Source of the DNA: Monilinia fructicola
Taxonomy: Eukaryota; Ascomycota; Leotiomycetes; Helotiales; Sclerotiniaceae
Assembly: GCA_008692225.1 (NCBI GenBank)
Contig: VICG01000012.1
Location: 1,550,001 to 1,614,000 of the forward strand
DNA length: 64,000 nt
Reading direction: 5' to 3'
Positions within the stretch are counted from its first letter, which is position 1, and each line of letters opens with the position of its first letter. Under the pieces are notes generated by a model that saw nothing but the letters and a program-made list of their open reading frames with translations, did not search any database and had not been told where the DNA came from. Position numbers and translations under genes: made by a program. Below are positions 39,382-52,739 of this stretch, one piece after another.

Positions 39382-42300
39382 AGAGGGGGATATCCTACTG
39401 ATTTGATTGGGAAGGAGAATGGTGAGGGCGGGGTTGAAGAGATAGCGGCATGGAGAGACTTGGAGTTCTTGAGGCGGTATGTCTAAGAGGACAGGGGGAA
39501 TAGCGTTTGTGTGGATTCGACGTGCGATACATTCCTCTGCCGTTGTTCATAAATACAATTGTGATAATTGCAGTCAATTTGCAAGAAGCCAGTATTGCAG
39601 ACACTATGGTTTAGTCTATACTTGACAGGTATTCATGTCTGGCGACTTCAGCCAATTACCAGCTACCCCAAGAGCCATCTCAAGCCTTATTGAAAGTTCT
39701 GAGAAACTTCTAGATCTACTATTTAGGATCCAGCGGCAAGGCTGGGTTGAGAGAAAAATGAAGTATCAGCAACCATCTAATATTCATCAACCATGATATC
39801 GTAGACGCCGAGAGAGAAAAAAATATGGCCAAGCACTGATACGATGTAGATAGACGGAAAACAACCATTGTGCTAATAGGCACGAGTAATATGATCGGGA
39901 GTATTGTATTTTTGCATTCGCACGAATGAGATGTTGTCAGGGTATTAGGATAGAATCATGTGTCAGCGCCTATGAGGTTGCGAGAATTAAATGTTAGTGG
40001 GTTGTCTTAGGGTATATAAGGTTGTGATATTAGTTGTTCATACTGCGTCAACGTTTAGGACGATACTTTGTAGCCAGTGTCATCATTTGGAATATGTTGA
40101 TACTAATATTGGTGGCATGTCAATCAACCTCGGAACTGACAAATATGTCGCTAGGGTCCGCGGCGCTACTTTGCTAGGGGATTGGAGCTATCACGTGTAA
40201 AATGACAAAAGATTATGAGGCTTAAATGGAAGTAAAAATTAGCCGTGAGAAGCACAGAGTGATATTGGAACGATTCAGTATCTTTTAGCGATTGGAATGA
40301 CGTAGAACTGTTCTACTGGATTACATTTAAGCGCTCTTGACTTGGGAACAAGAGCTGGCCCACAGCATTATCTACACGTGATCTACACGTGATTAGGTTT
40401 ATCCCCATTCAGATCTCTTTACTTTACTTCCGCAATGTTCTGCGTGAAGTTCAGGCGTGAGTTATATTTGGTTTTATACAAATGTAAGGATGTAAGAGGA
40501 GGCGGCAAAAGTCAGATTTTAGGGAGAGTAGCCACAGCCTATGTAGGCTAATTTGACGCATGACACTTCATGTAGAGTTAGAACTGAAACCGTAGAGACT
40601 AGCAAATACTTCAAATTAGAGAACATGGAACCACACTCTGTTGATGGGAATATTTTCCGAGATGTTGAAGCAGGTACAAAGCAACGTTCCTGGGTGGAGC
40701 TTGTAAATTCGGGATATTGATACCAATGATAGAATGTTTCAAATACTCGCCAAAGCCCCAATTCAATCATCACTGAATGATTCGAAAACCAGATTTTCTT
40801 GATCCAATCGACGATTTTTATTACTTTCCAGGTCGATGATAGACGGTAACTTCTATCTATCTTTAAGATTGTATTATCAGGGAGAGATATGCCAATTTGA
40901 GTAAATTCAACCTCGATTAGATAGAGTCTAGATCAATGTCTCAATTCCATATTCGATATCAGTGATATTAGGCCCCTCGGCAGGCCCATAATGCGGGTGC
41001 TATCTGTACATGCCAGCCGGGTGTCCATGCTTAAGGTACCTGGGGGCGAGCGGAAATATCTCAAATATTGTAGTGTAAGGCTGGATCCATTCACAAGTCG
41101 GGGAAGTGAACGACGAATGTCTAGATCTGGATTAGATATCATGAAAATGTACACAGTATGTAAGGTTAGTAATAAAGGTGCGATGAATTGCGAAGCTGTT
41201 GAAAGTTTAATGCGAAGAATCTCCGAAACCTTCAATTGTGATGATTGTACGGAGTACCTAGGTACTGTAATGCAAGTGCCAAGACGTCCGATTCGAAATT
41301 TCTCCCCTCTCGTTGCGATCCACTACCGGTATACCTATTCTAGTAATATTCGTGATACAGTAGAAACAACTCCGCACTTCGGTACCCACGATACTGGAGT
41401 AATATAATAATGCCAACCTCAGAATGGGGTGGTGCAGGATGAAAGGATGAACAACTAATATTCAGTGGATTTATCTTGCAGTTTTCCAAGACGCAATATT
41501 GAGAGAAACAAGAGAAGAGAAGACTCTCAGGAATGGGAGATGAACTCAACAAACAACTCACGAGAGAAAATACAAGGGGTGAAAATTTCAAGGGGGTCCG
41601 AAAAACTTCATTCGATATATCTTATTTATATACAGTAATATGGGTGGTTGGAATGTGGTTGGTTCAACGTTGGTTTGTTGATTAAAACTTGATTCATCGA
41701 TATAGAAATAATACAGACGAGCGAACCAAAACCAAGCAAATGGAAATTTGAAGAGTAAGAGCTATCCAATGAAACACATGCTTGGACCATATAAGATCCA
41801 TTAGAAATCCACAGCAATTCCCACTGTAACATCACACCTCCACACTAATACGACTTATGCCAAACTTTATCCATAGGTTGTTCGATTATCCAATTATCTA
41901 TCTTACCGTTTGAAAAAAGGCGAAAGAAAACTCAATTGGAATTTGGAAAGTTTCTGTCAAATCTGTTAACTGTCTATCATTCCCTATTCCCATTTCCATG
42001 TGGAAAATACACTCTAGCTTATGCTCATCTTACTCGTGCCCTTCGCTTTACCACCTTCGTTGCCTTTGATTCCTTCCATCTAGTAGATATTCTCGAGTCA
42101 TCAAGCTCTAGAAGCCAAGAAGAGTATCTGTTATCTCCCCCCCCAATCTACCTGGTATAACTTGTGGTCTTTGATGATATATACAAGGGGAGTCCCTCAC
42201 GGCACCACCGAGGTTTGTCCATTTTAAGCCTATCTCTGCGCCTTCACTCCCATGCCCGGTTTCCTATGCGAGATGATGCATTCGTCTCCATCTACACTCC

Positions 42301-42784
42301 CCATCCAAAAATTGCCCGCGTTCTACTCCGTATAGTCGACCGACCGTCTCCATGACGACTCGCGCTTACGTTCTTTGGGATTATCTAAAAATCCCAGCAA
42401 CTAACTACTGGTGCATTAAGACCACACCACGAGCTGCGCACGCAAGTGAGATGTTATTTCGATAAGACAAATCTATAAACCATTTCCCACTGTTACGTAA
42501 AGGCAAGGCTCTAACGATTTTGCTAACTTTCGCCGCCTGTCTTGGAACTAAATATCTTTTTGAGTTTAGCCAAGACCCAGTAATCCTGCTAAAGTATTTG
42601 GAACACGGCAAACACTCATACAATTTTTTTGCTACTAATAATGTTCTTATATAGAGACTTTCCCCTCCATTTTTTGACTTTTCTCCAGATTTTGGAATTC
42701 ACTCATTATTCGAATTGGGACGGATCGAACTTGTATTAGATTAAAATATATCGAATATACCTACAATAGAATACAACGATCAAT
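39382..42784. other. 3.4-kb spacer, no gene recognised
   Basis: The longest frame (40991-41407, 138 codons, +) has no motif and atypical composition. The right end (about 42400-42784) is the promoter and 5' untranslated region of the amino-acid permease. Confidence 0.35.
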
Positions 42785-44578
42785 ATGGCGGACCACAACA
42801 CTTCATCCGGTGGGATGTTCGAATCCAATGCCAACCAAGGAGAATTGCATAGAAGAAACGTCGTTGGCCTGGAGGAAGGACCTGATGCTGATGCGCAACT
42901 CGCTGCTCAATTTGGATATAAACCTGTCTTCAAGAGAGAATTTGGATACCTCTCAACGTTCTCCTTCGCCGTCTCTATCAGTGGATTGTTTGCTACTACC
43001 ATGACCACTTTCTCCTACCCAATAATGTCTGGTGGATCTGCTGCAGCCGTCTGGTGTTGGCTGATCTCTGGTGCTGGTTGCATGTGTATTGCTGTGAGTC
43101 ATTTTCAATGAAAATCTTAGCACCCTCTCAAATCGGTTTACTGATTCCATATTAGCTTTCTGTTGCTGAGCTGGTCTCTGCATACCCTACATCCGGCGGT
43201 TTATACTTCACGATCTCGCGACTCGCACCACAACTCTGGGTGCCATCTCTTAGTTGGGTTACTGGCTGGTTGAATCTGCTTGGACAGGTCGCTGGTGTTG
43301 CCTCCTCTCAATACGGTGCATCTCAGATGCTGCTCGCCGCTGTCGCGATTGGAAAAGACTTTGACTACGCAATCACTGCGAATACGACAGTCGGTGTAAT
43401 GGCAGGTCTGATGGTCCTGACTGGGCTGGTCAATTCTTTGTCTACCTATTGGATGGAAAAGATGACCAAGAGCTACGTTATCTTCCATGTTCTTGTCTTG
43501 GTATCATGCTGCATTGCTCTTTTGGTAAAAACCCCGAATAAGCATGACGCTACCTACGTATTTACCGATGTGCAATCATCCTCTGGTTGGACTCCTATTG
43601 GATTTAGCTTCCTGTTCGGTTTCCTTTCCGTTTCGTGGACTATGACCGATTATGATGCTACGGCTCACATCACTGAAGAGTATGTAATGCGTCCCCTTCC
43701 AAGTCATTTGGGCTAATGAGTATATTAGAATTTCTGAGCCAGAAAAGAAAGCACCTTGGGCCATCTCCTTGGCCATGCTTTTCACCTACCTTGCTGGATT
43801 CCTTTTCAACATCGTACTTTGTTTCTGCATGGGTGACCCAACCGATATTCTTGGCACAACTATTGGACAACCAGTCGCTCAACTTTTCTTCAACAGTCTT
43901 GGAAAGGCAGGCGCTATTTTCTATACCGTCTGTGGATTCATTATTCTTGAATTTGTGTGTTTCACTGCTATGGTAGGTTATAAATTCTCTTCTCCTCGTG
44001 CAAAAATGGGCTGACAATAAATCTAGCAATCATTGGCACGAACAGTTTTTGCTTTCTCCCGTGATAAGCTTGTACCATTTTCCAAAGCCTGGACACAAAT
44101 CTTGCCTATGACTGGAACACCCATTGCAGCTGTATGGATTTCTGTTGCCCTCTGCATTGCTATCAACCTTATCGGTCTTGGATCCTACACTGCTATTTCT
44201 GGAGTCTTCAACGTTTGCGCCATCGCTTTAGACTGGAGTTATTGCATCCCAATTGTCTGCAAACTTATGTTTGGCCAGTTCGAGCCAGGTCCATGGCATC
44301 TGGGTAAATTCAGTACCGCTGTCAATGCATGGGCCTGTATCTGGACCGTGTTTGCCAGTATAATCTTCATTCTCCCGACCGAGCGACCAGTGACTGCCCT
44401 CAACATGAACTACGCCATCGCCTTCCTGGGATTGATTCTAATATTTTCCACCGTCTACTGGTATATTTCTGGCAAGAAGTTCTACACTGGTCCTGTCATC
44501 GAGGCCGCCGACGAAGACTCACTCAGAAATTCGTTGGAGCGCGACTCGAGGCAGGAAAAGGTTGAGAACAAGTCATAA
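42785..44578 (+). CDS. Amino-acid/GABA permease (APC superfamily)
   Basis: Twelve-helix plasma-membrane transporter of the fungal amino acid/choline/GABA permease group (UGA4/HNM1-like). Exons 42785-43093, 43156-43679, 43729-43972 and 44027-44578 give 542 aa, all phases consistent and no lesion. Motifs: FKREFGYLSTFSFAVSISGL at the start of helix 1, VAELVSAYPTSGGLYFTISR, SWTMTDYDATAHITEE (typical of this subgroup), ARTVFAFSRDKLVPFSKAW, and GVFNVCAIALDWSYCIPI in the later helices. Substrate (GABA, choline or a polyamine) cannot be decided. A second, differently related amino-acid permease starts 2.45 kb downstream on the same strand. Confidence 0.93.
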
Positions 44579-47031
44579 ACCTGAGGTTTGGGTTATGATT
44601 ATTTTAAAGATCATGATTGATGATTTGATGCGAATTCAATGCGACATGTCTGCCATTGCGACTTTGTGATCTAGGGTACGAAAAGATTATCAGAGCCATT
44701 GCGACTTGAATTGTTGATGTGCGCAGGAGGATTTTGTTTTTTTGAGATACCACTTCATTTCCCATTGCGCCCATCCCTTTTGCGCCTTAAAAAGCTATTG
44801 CACCTTCTACAAACAAAATTTAATACAAGAAGAAAAGTTTTCAACAACCCCGAGAGCACCAGACTCCGCTTATTGCGGGAGAGATCAATTATAGTTAGAT
44901 GAATTGTATGATCCTGACTTTCATAGGGTTGATAGATCACGTGATAATTTACATTCATATTGCGACTGCGATTAGATTGCTGAAGCATTAGCCGAGGCTC
45001 GATGAAGGGGCGAACCATCTTTTTACATAACTTGACGGGACGAATCAACTACACTACCTCGTTTACAATCACCACTATCCATTGAGTTTGTTACAAGCAA
45101 CTTCATTATACAACCCGACTTTGAAGGACAAGAGTAACAATAAATCAAGTTGAAAATAACATTATTGGTTCCCGAAAGATAGACGACGCCTCCACCGAAT
45201 TGAGTTAAATCGCCGTTTTAGCACAGTACTCCCGGTATGGAAGCTAAGGGAATTGGATGCAGCGGGAGGGGTGGAGCTACGTTCCAAAAATTATGCATTA
45301 AGTTTTGAGGAGTGTTTTGTGCAGGTGGCGAGCATGTCGTTGTATGAGAGATGACAAAAGTGGCTGATGAAAGTTTTAGAGGGGAGAAGGCGGAACTATG
45401 GCGGGAAGGATTAGAGGAAACCAAGAGGGCGGTCTGTTAAGATAATTTTGATCGGACACATTATAATTCTGATATCTACACCGAATTATTCAATGCCTTT
45501 GTGCATCTACACCATTATTCATATGTGAGAGGTTCATTAAATTTTTAAATGATCGTTCTGAGATGGCATGTCCTCAGAACTCAGATGCGTGAATGCCTCC
45601 TGACGTTTAGCAGGATGGCAAACCTGTACGTACATCCGCAGCCATGAAAATACCCTTCCAAGCTAGGAAGAGGCTATATCCTTAACCATTACAGTACTTA
45701 ATATTGTAAGTCTTGAGCACCGCAGCTTGTTCACACTCCACAATTAAAATTTTCAAAGGCAGGCAAGGCTCTAACACGAAAATCTTAGCCAACTAGAGGG
45801 TTTATGTAAATTGGCCTTCCGCTTCGAGTGGTGACTTATACATTTTAAGGTAATACTGTAAGGTTCTAAACGTACAGAATCGGATATTGAGGGCTATTGA
45901 GGGCATACTTTTGTAACGTGATAAATTTCCCTCTTCGGTTTTCATTATCTTGCGGTGATACACTGTTTCCAGCAATGATTGACCCGTAGCATCGCATGAT
46001 TGGATTCATCGGATTTTCGAAGAAAAAAAAAGCAAGTTGCCAAGATAAACTCTACACTCGGCTATGTTTGCCGAAGTGATATCAAGAGCTTGAATCTTCA
46101 ATAAAAAGTGTATATCAACAACTACCAGTAGTTATTCTGAATTCAAGATTGACATCTACTCCGTAGATCGAGGTCCTTCCTATTTCCTATGGGATATTCA
46201 ATCTCGGTGAGTTTTATGACCAGAGAAACCAGCTGATTTTATTGGTCAAAGAGTTAGATACCGGCACTCTGCTTTCATAAAGTTTATTTACTAGCTTAGT
46301 TGAGGATAGTGTATTCGGTAAGCAGCTGCAAAAAATTTTCATTTTCAGTAATATGATGCGCATTATGGAATATGAAATTTATACATCAAGACAGAACAGG
46401 GGACGGCCTTTCTCAACACAGATTTTCAGTAGGAGTTTTCGGGGTCAGATCGGTTTGACAGAGTAGTATTACGCTGGGGTAAAAAGGCTACCAGTCAGAA
46501 GGACAGGTCTTATCTGAAAAGATGGGTTTCGATGAAATTATGGGCAGATGCTAGGCCTGAAGAGCCATGGCACTAGCTCGCACAAATTTCTCTGGCCTGA
46601 CCGAGTTTTATTATATGGTCGACTCCTCCTTCTGATGTCAATGTTCTTGTAATCCCATGAATACAATCTTTCTTGTTAATATTTTTGGACTATCTCTTGT
46701 TTATTGCGTGCAAATCGTCTGATATTTAGGTCCGTTTTAAAATTGCTAGACGGACGTGCAGTGGTGGATTTGACGGGAAGAGAGAGTGAAGAGTTTCACA
46801 GATTGTCTGTCACTGTAACCTTTCGACGTAGTTTGAAGTCGTCGAGGTTTTCAGTTTCAGTCTTTGCTGTTGAGTCACTGGATTGGAGAAGGACAACAAT
46901 ACCATACGGAGTACAGCAGTAGCTGCAGGAAGAACATTCGGTGGGAGGAAAAGAAACGCACCTTGGAATTTGGAGGAAAGTGTTACGTTTAGAAACGTCG
47001 AAAATCTCGCGCACGCGCATTTTTGGTCAAC
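44579..47031. other. 2.5-kb spacer, no gene recognised
   Basis: AT-rich intergenic DNA between the two permeases; short frames only. The last few hundred bases should be the promoter of the second permease. Confidence 0.35.
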
Positions 47032-48790
47032 ATGGCTCCACATTCGGAGATGGATACTATTCAGGCAGCAACCAAGGCCGAAAAAAAAGGATTCGGCTTC
47101 GGGACATTCGTCGCAGGATCCGGAAAAGGCGATTCAGGTGGGCAGTGGGCCGGAGCTTCAGAGGAGGTTGAAGAGTAGACATCTACAGATGATTGCTATT
47201 GGTTCGTTACGTCTATGGGCTACCACCCCTCACGGCGCTATCCATCACGAGATAGCCAGTGAAAAGATGATGGAATAGAGGGCTGAAGTACTAATAATAT
47301 TATCAGGTGGAACAATCGGCACTGGTCTCTTCATAGGATCTGGATCCGCAATCGCTTCATCCGGTCCAGCAGGTGCCCTCATCGCATATGCCTTCGTGGG
47401 TACCCTTGTCTACAGTGTCATGATGTCCCTTGGAGAAATGGCGACCTTTATTCCTATTCCTGGAGCATTCACTCTTTACGCAGCACGATTCGTCGACCCT
47501 CACTTGGATTTGCCATGGGATGGATCTACTGGTTCTCTTGGGCCATCACTTACGCTCTCGAACTCACAGCTACCGGTCTCATCATCCAATACTGGGCTCC
47601 TCAACTTAACATTGGTATCTTTATTGGGGTGTTCTGGGTCGTGATCACCGGCATCAATTTTTCTCCCCGTTAGCTTTTTTGGTGAAATTGAATTTTGGTT
47701 CTCGCTTATCAAGGTCATCACGGTGCTCGGTTTCCTCATCTTTGGAATCTGCATCGATGCTGGAGCAGGCAAGCAAGGCTATCTCGGATTCCACAACTGG
47801 GGCCATCCAGGCGCGTTCGCACCATACCTCATCAACCCCGAGAACCCAGTCGCCAAATTCGTCGGGTTTTGGGCTGTACTTATCCAAGCAGGATTTTCAT
47901 ACCAAGGAACCGAACTGGTTGGTATCGCAGCAGGAGAAACCGAAAACCCGCGCAAGAATGTGCCAGCTGCAATTCGCAAGACCTTCTTCCGAATCCTATT
48001 CTTCTTTGTTGGTACGATATTTTTCATCGGATTGTTGGTTCCATACGACAACCCGCAATTACTATCTGGAGGTTCAAACGCAGCGGCTAGTCCATTCGTT
48101 ATTGCTGCAAAATTAGCCGGTATCAAGACACTCCCTGGTCTTATCAATGCAGTCCTCCTTTTCGTTGTTTTGAGCGCCGCAAACTCCAATGTTTACTCGG
48201 GATCTCGAATCCTCGTCGGTCTCGCCGAAGGCCATTGCGCCCCGAGATTTTTCTTGAAGACTAGCAAATCTGGTGTCCCTTACTACGCCGTTGCCTTTTC
48301 AGCTGCGTTTGGTCTCCTAGCGTTTATGAACGAGAGTGAAGGAGGTGGCACTGCGTTTGAATGGCTACAAAACATATCCTCGGTCGCTGGATTCATCAGC
48401 TGGGCTTGCATTTGCGGCTGTCATATTGCGTTTATGAATGCGCTTAAAGCTCGAGGAATTAGTCGCGATCGTTTACCATATAAAGCGCTTTGGCAACCGT
48501 GGTTTGCTTGGTACGGATTAGGCTTCACGGTACTTATCATTTTAACACAAGGATTCACTGCGTGGATCCCAGAGTTTGATGTTCAGGGGTTTTTCGTGGC
48601 GTATATTAGCTTGATATTGTTTGTGGTGGCCTATCTTGGACACAAGATTATCTGCAAGACTAAGTTTGTGGGTAGTCTAGAAGCGGACCTGGATACAGGG
48701 TCTCAAGGACTAGAGGAGGAAGGAGTGATTAATTGGGAGGCGGAAGATAATATGACGTTCAAGGAGAAGGTTGTTAGTTTCTTTTGCTAG
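47032..48790 (+). CDS. General amino-acid permease (AAP/YAT family), three frameshifts
   Basis: Gap1/Dip5-type proton-coupled amino-acid transporter. Exons 47032-47201 and 47307-48790; with three single-base corrections it is 550 aa. Motifs: GPELQRRLKSRHLQMIAIGG then TIGTGLFIGSGSAI in helix 1, GEMATFIPIPGAFT, the YALELTATGLIIQYW region, FSYQGTELVGIAAGETENPR and SGSRILVGLAEGHCAP. Lesions: one extra A in the run 47081-47088, one G too few at 47506-47507 and one extra T in the run 47658-47662. The last two compensate each other, but the intervening frame hits a TGA at 47642, so as written the product stops near residue 130. Net coding length after correction is a multiple of three. Homopolymer sequencing error is the simplest reading; a dead gene is the alternative. 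Confidence 0.88.
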
Positions 48791-49454
48791 GAAGGCATGG
48801 ATTGAAGGATCCAAGACTGGGAGATCTGATGGAGGTAGAAGGGGGTATTTGAACTCCCCCTTCTGGAATTCCTCCGATGATTGAAAGGTTGCGGTCGTTT
48901 TATCTACAATTTTTCTGGCACGGGTAATGAGCAAGTTTATGTTTGGAGGTAGGCTTCTATGGTTTGAATTGATTGGGGCGTAATAAATGGGGGACTACGA
49001 AGCGATATGATATTAAAAACGAAACGAAACGTTAATAAATGGAGATGATTTAGATGATTAGGTAGAAAAAATGAAGTCCTTACTCTAATCTTCTCGGTTT
49101 ATCATAGCTTTTTGCTGGATTAGTATAGTCGTGTATTATTGTTTGCATTGAATTCAAAGATCCTGGAGTTAAGGTTGGCATTGGAGCGGAAGTGAAAGGA
49201 AGAAAGGGGCGTGAAATAAAGCCAGATGGAGTCTTGGCATTCAACCACAATGGCATGCTCTTCGACAACAGTCTGAGACTATTTGTAGCCAGGCACCTGA
49301 TGACTGTACTTGACTTATCACTCAAACTAAGAATACCTGACCACGCATTCACATTTCTACCACCATTTACCATTCTCGTCTGAAGTACCCCTCCCGTCTA
49401 ATCTGTACATTCATTCCATCTAATCCCCATCAACCAATCACATTCCATCCTGAA

Positions 49455-49685
49455 AGTTTTGTTGCATATCTGAAAAATGAGAAGTTTAAGCATACATTTC
49501 TCCAAAATAAGAACCAAAATAGGACGAAAGTTTGAGAAATTTATCCGAGGTTTTCCACAGGGGTGATTGATCTCCTTCCTCAGCGAGGCGAGGTTATCTC
49601 TAGACAGATCACATATTTTCACGTGACTCGTGATCGAGATAGCCAATCATCTTCTACTCAAGAAGTTTTGTTGCATGTCTGAAAA
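49455..49685. repeat. Pair of 22-bp direct repeats
   Basis: AGTTTTGTTGCATATCTGAA at 49455 recurs with one mismatch (ATGTCT) at 49664, both followed by AA. The two copies are 209 bp apart. May be the edges of a small degraded insertion; no terminal inverted repeat seen. Confidence 0.6.
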
Positions 49686-49859
49686 GAAGGAATACTATTT
49701 CGAAACTTCCAAGCAAAATTGGAATAAGAGTTGATTATATAAAAGCAGTGAAAGTTCAAAATTGATTAAGATCCAAGCTATATAAATAAATAGGTTAGTT
49801 CTATGTAAAACAACTTTAAATAGAAAAATAACGTGACTTGCAATACCTTCAAGACTTAA

Positions 49860-49916
49860 GAAAACATTGAGAAAACATTGTGAAAACGTTTTGAAAACAT
49901 TTGGAAAAACATTTAA
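49860..49916. repeat. Degenerate GAAAACATT tandem repeat
   Basis: Five degenerate copies of an 11-12-bp unit built on GAAAACATT, inside an AT-rich stretch. Confidence 0.8.
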
Positions 49917-52348
49917 AAATTCAATATTCATACATTTCATGTGTTCAAGCTTTATTATTAGTTATTAGTCAAGATGCTAAATCTAGCCAAGCTTGGATGA
50001 ACAAAAGAATGTTCATTCGACCTGTAAACTCCCTAAGCTGGCAGGCTGCTTGCTCTTCTTATGCCAGAGGGCGTGTGATATGTACCGGTGTTGATCTGTA
50101 AATCGCTGTGAAATCCATAGCCACCACCACCCACAGCTTAAATGTGTGTGATTGCAAACGACTTCCTGCGCCGAACCCCCCCTCCGCTCTAAAACGAGTA
50201 GCAGTCGACTTTATTCTAACACCAAATAGTGTATAGCCACTCCTTTCTTCATACTCATAACTAGCTTCCCCTTTCAATAATGTATCAAGAACTTCACGCA
50301 AAATTGGGAAGCTCAAACTTGAGAACTATTCCCTAAAAGTAAACAAACAATCGTGTTATTATTTGCATAATATACAACTCATGATCATACGTTCCCCGAC
50401 ATATCTGATATTAGCCACCGGACGCTGTTACATATATACACACATATCTAGATGCCCATACACAAAGAAAGACACGTGGAAAAGAAATGATGTGCGAGCA
50501 ACGGACAATGGCTATACTCCAAATTTTCATTCCAAATTTCCATTCCGTAACACCAGGATGGTTCGACGTAGAACTACGTCCGACTGCCATGCAAAGTAGA
50601 TGAGGACCCTGAACGTGGCACTTGTTCCTTCGATGCACAGCAGGAAACATGAAGTCTATGAAAATATCGAAGTAATGTTAAAAGGTGTAAGCTTACTCTT
50701 TACGAGGAGATTCATATGTACAGTAGCAATGGGGTGATGGTTCTTGCCATTTCCCCGCTGACAGCACGCTGCGCTGAATATACTGATACGGATACGGTCC
50801 ATCCGGAAATGTTTGCGGTACCTGCACTACATGTTTGAGTAACCAATTTAGGACAACGCGATACGAACTCGACAGTGAAAATCGGACGTTTACATGACAT
50901 GATATGCGGTCCCCATCGAGTTGGCTCTGCCGCCGGTTACATCTACATGTACATTACATTGCATTGCATTCAATATATGCAGAGGTTGCATTGGGGATCA
51001 AGAAGGGTACATGATGGGGCGAAAGTTGTACAGTACTGGTCTGTCTGTCTGTGAATGATTTGGGGATGTGGGAATGGATCTGCGGATATTACATTCAGTG
51101 CCATACGTAATGTACGACGCGGGAGGTTGTCATACGAAAATGAACTGGGACGTGGAGAAATCGCTCTTCAGATGGGTTCTAAGAGTTGGGGAAGAAACGG
51201 GGTGGGACTCGGAATATGCTGGGAATTCGGGATGGGCGGATGAGGGGAGGTGGAAATAGGAGAAGAGAGAGGTAGGTTCGGTTTGTGGAAAATATGGGAT
51301 GAGCGGACTGTCGCTTGTGGTTGCAATTGAGAATAGATCTGAGTAGAGTAGTCTTTTTGGGGGGGGGATGTGAGAGTATCGACTCTTGATTCTTTCTTCT
51401 GCATTTGTTTTGTATTTGCATTTGGATATTATTCTACAACCCCCCAAACCCCCCAAACCCTATGATCTCGAGACTGGTCACCAAGAAGAAGAAATAGTTG
51501 CAGGATGATGATTCGCCATTCACATCGTTTTCAAAGCCTAGAAGCAACTTTATTTGTAAGCAAGATATATAAATGGAGACCTGACCTTCCACATCTATTT
51601 CATTGCTTGCGTAGTCGCAATATGTATCTTCAAACGGATAATCATCTCTATATGAAGGGTATCATATGACCAAAAGCTCAACTCGCCCCAAACAATTATT
51701 AATATTCCGGCTCAAATTCTATGTGGGAATCTCATGCTCCTCCGAGGCGCGGAAAGCGAAAGAAAAGTAAGGATACTGGGAGAACAGAAGAGAGAATCCC
51801 GGACTACCGATCTCCTAGATTAATCCTGTTTCTCATCTCCGAAAAAATTTTGACCTCAAGATGATGGTAAGATCGCCTCCACAAGATAAAACTGCATAGA
51901 TGGGAAATTGTCTAGCGTTCATCGCAAATGTAGCAGATCTCATAAGGGGAGTATGGTAGGGATTTTGGAAGCGAACTGGGGCCCGCGAAATTCAGGATTG
52001 AACAATCCCAGAGTATCGTTATTTGGAAGAGGAAGAACAGGAAATATGATAACATATTAGTGGGTAGGATGAGGACGGGAAAAGAAGACCCCGAGAGTAT
52101 TAATTTGTTTGATAATGGGAAAGAAAAAACGGAATTGAATGTTTGATATGCTGACAACATTCGAACAGAAAAAGGTGGAGGGGTTGGAAGAAAATACAAA
52201 CGAGATCAAATACCTACCCCTAATGAAGCCGAGAAAGTGTGATATGATCCTGTAATAGATTCAATAGTTGAAAACCGCCTCTAGTTCTACTACTAGACGA
52301 TAGTAGAGAATTGATTTATATGACCATTTTGATAGTTTAAGAGTAGGC

Positions 52349-52389
<41 letters not shown>
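52349..52389. repeat. GAT trinucleotide microsatellite
   Basis: About thirteen GAT units upstream of the FAD monooxygenase gene (about 350 bp before its start). Confidence 0.95.
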
Positions 52390-52739
52390 GGCGGTATGGA
52401 CTGATGTGATTTCACGATGTCTATTATCTAAATCTTGGGAAAACCCATCTTTTCAATTAGAACTAAAGAACAAGATCCGAACTTCCCATGAAACTAAATC
52501 TGGATCGACAGGGGAGGATGCAAGGAGGCTCTTATCTGCACTTCTCATTGGTCTGGCGCACAAAATCCCATTATATAATGGGGGCTCAACGGAGTTATTA
52601 CGACTACATCGTTTGCTCAGTCCTTTAAATTATTCTTCGTGATACTTATCCTACCAGTTCTGAACTCTGATTCTGCAATACCTTTCATCTCGATTCTTCT
52701 CGGTCACACTTTTGAACGGCGAAGCATTAAATTGGAAAA

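Larger units (their letters stand above)
48791..52739. other. 3.9-kb spacer, no gene recognised
   Basis: No open frame with recognisable features. It contains the repeats listed separately, a G7 run near 51360 and a C-rich CCCCCCAAA repeat near 51441-51461. Confidence 0.4.

Noticed and set aside
40991..41407. 138-codon plus frame
   Set aside because: No domain or leader, atypical composition, and isolated in gene-free DNA.
51441..51461. CCCCCCAAA repeats as telomere-like sequence
   Set aside because: Only two or three imperfect units, interstitial, and not the fungal TTAGGG repeat.
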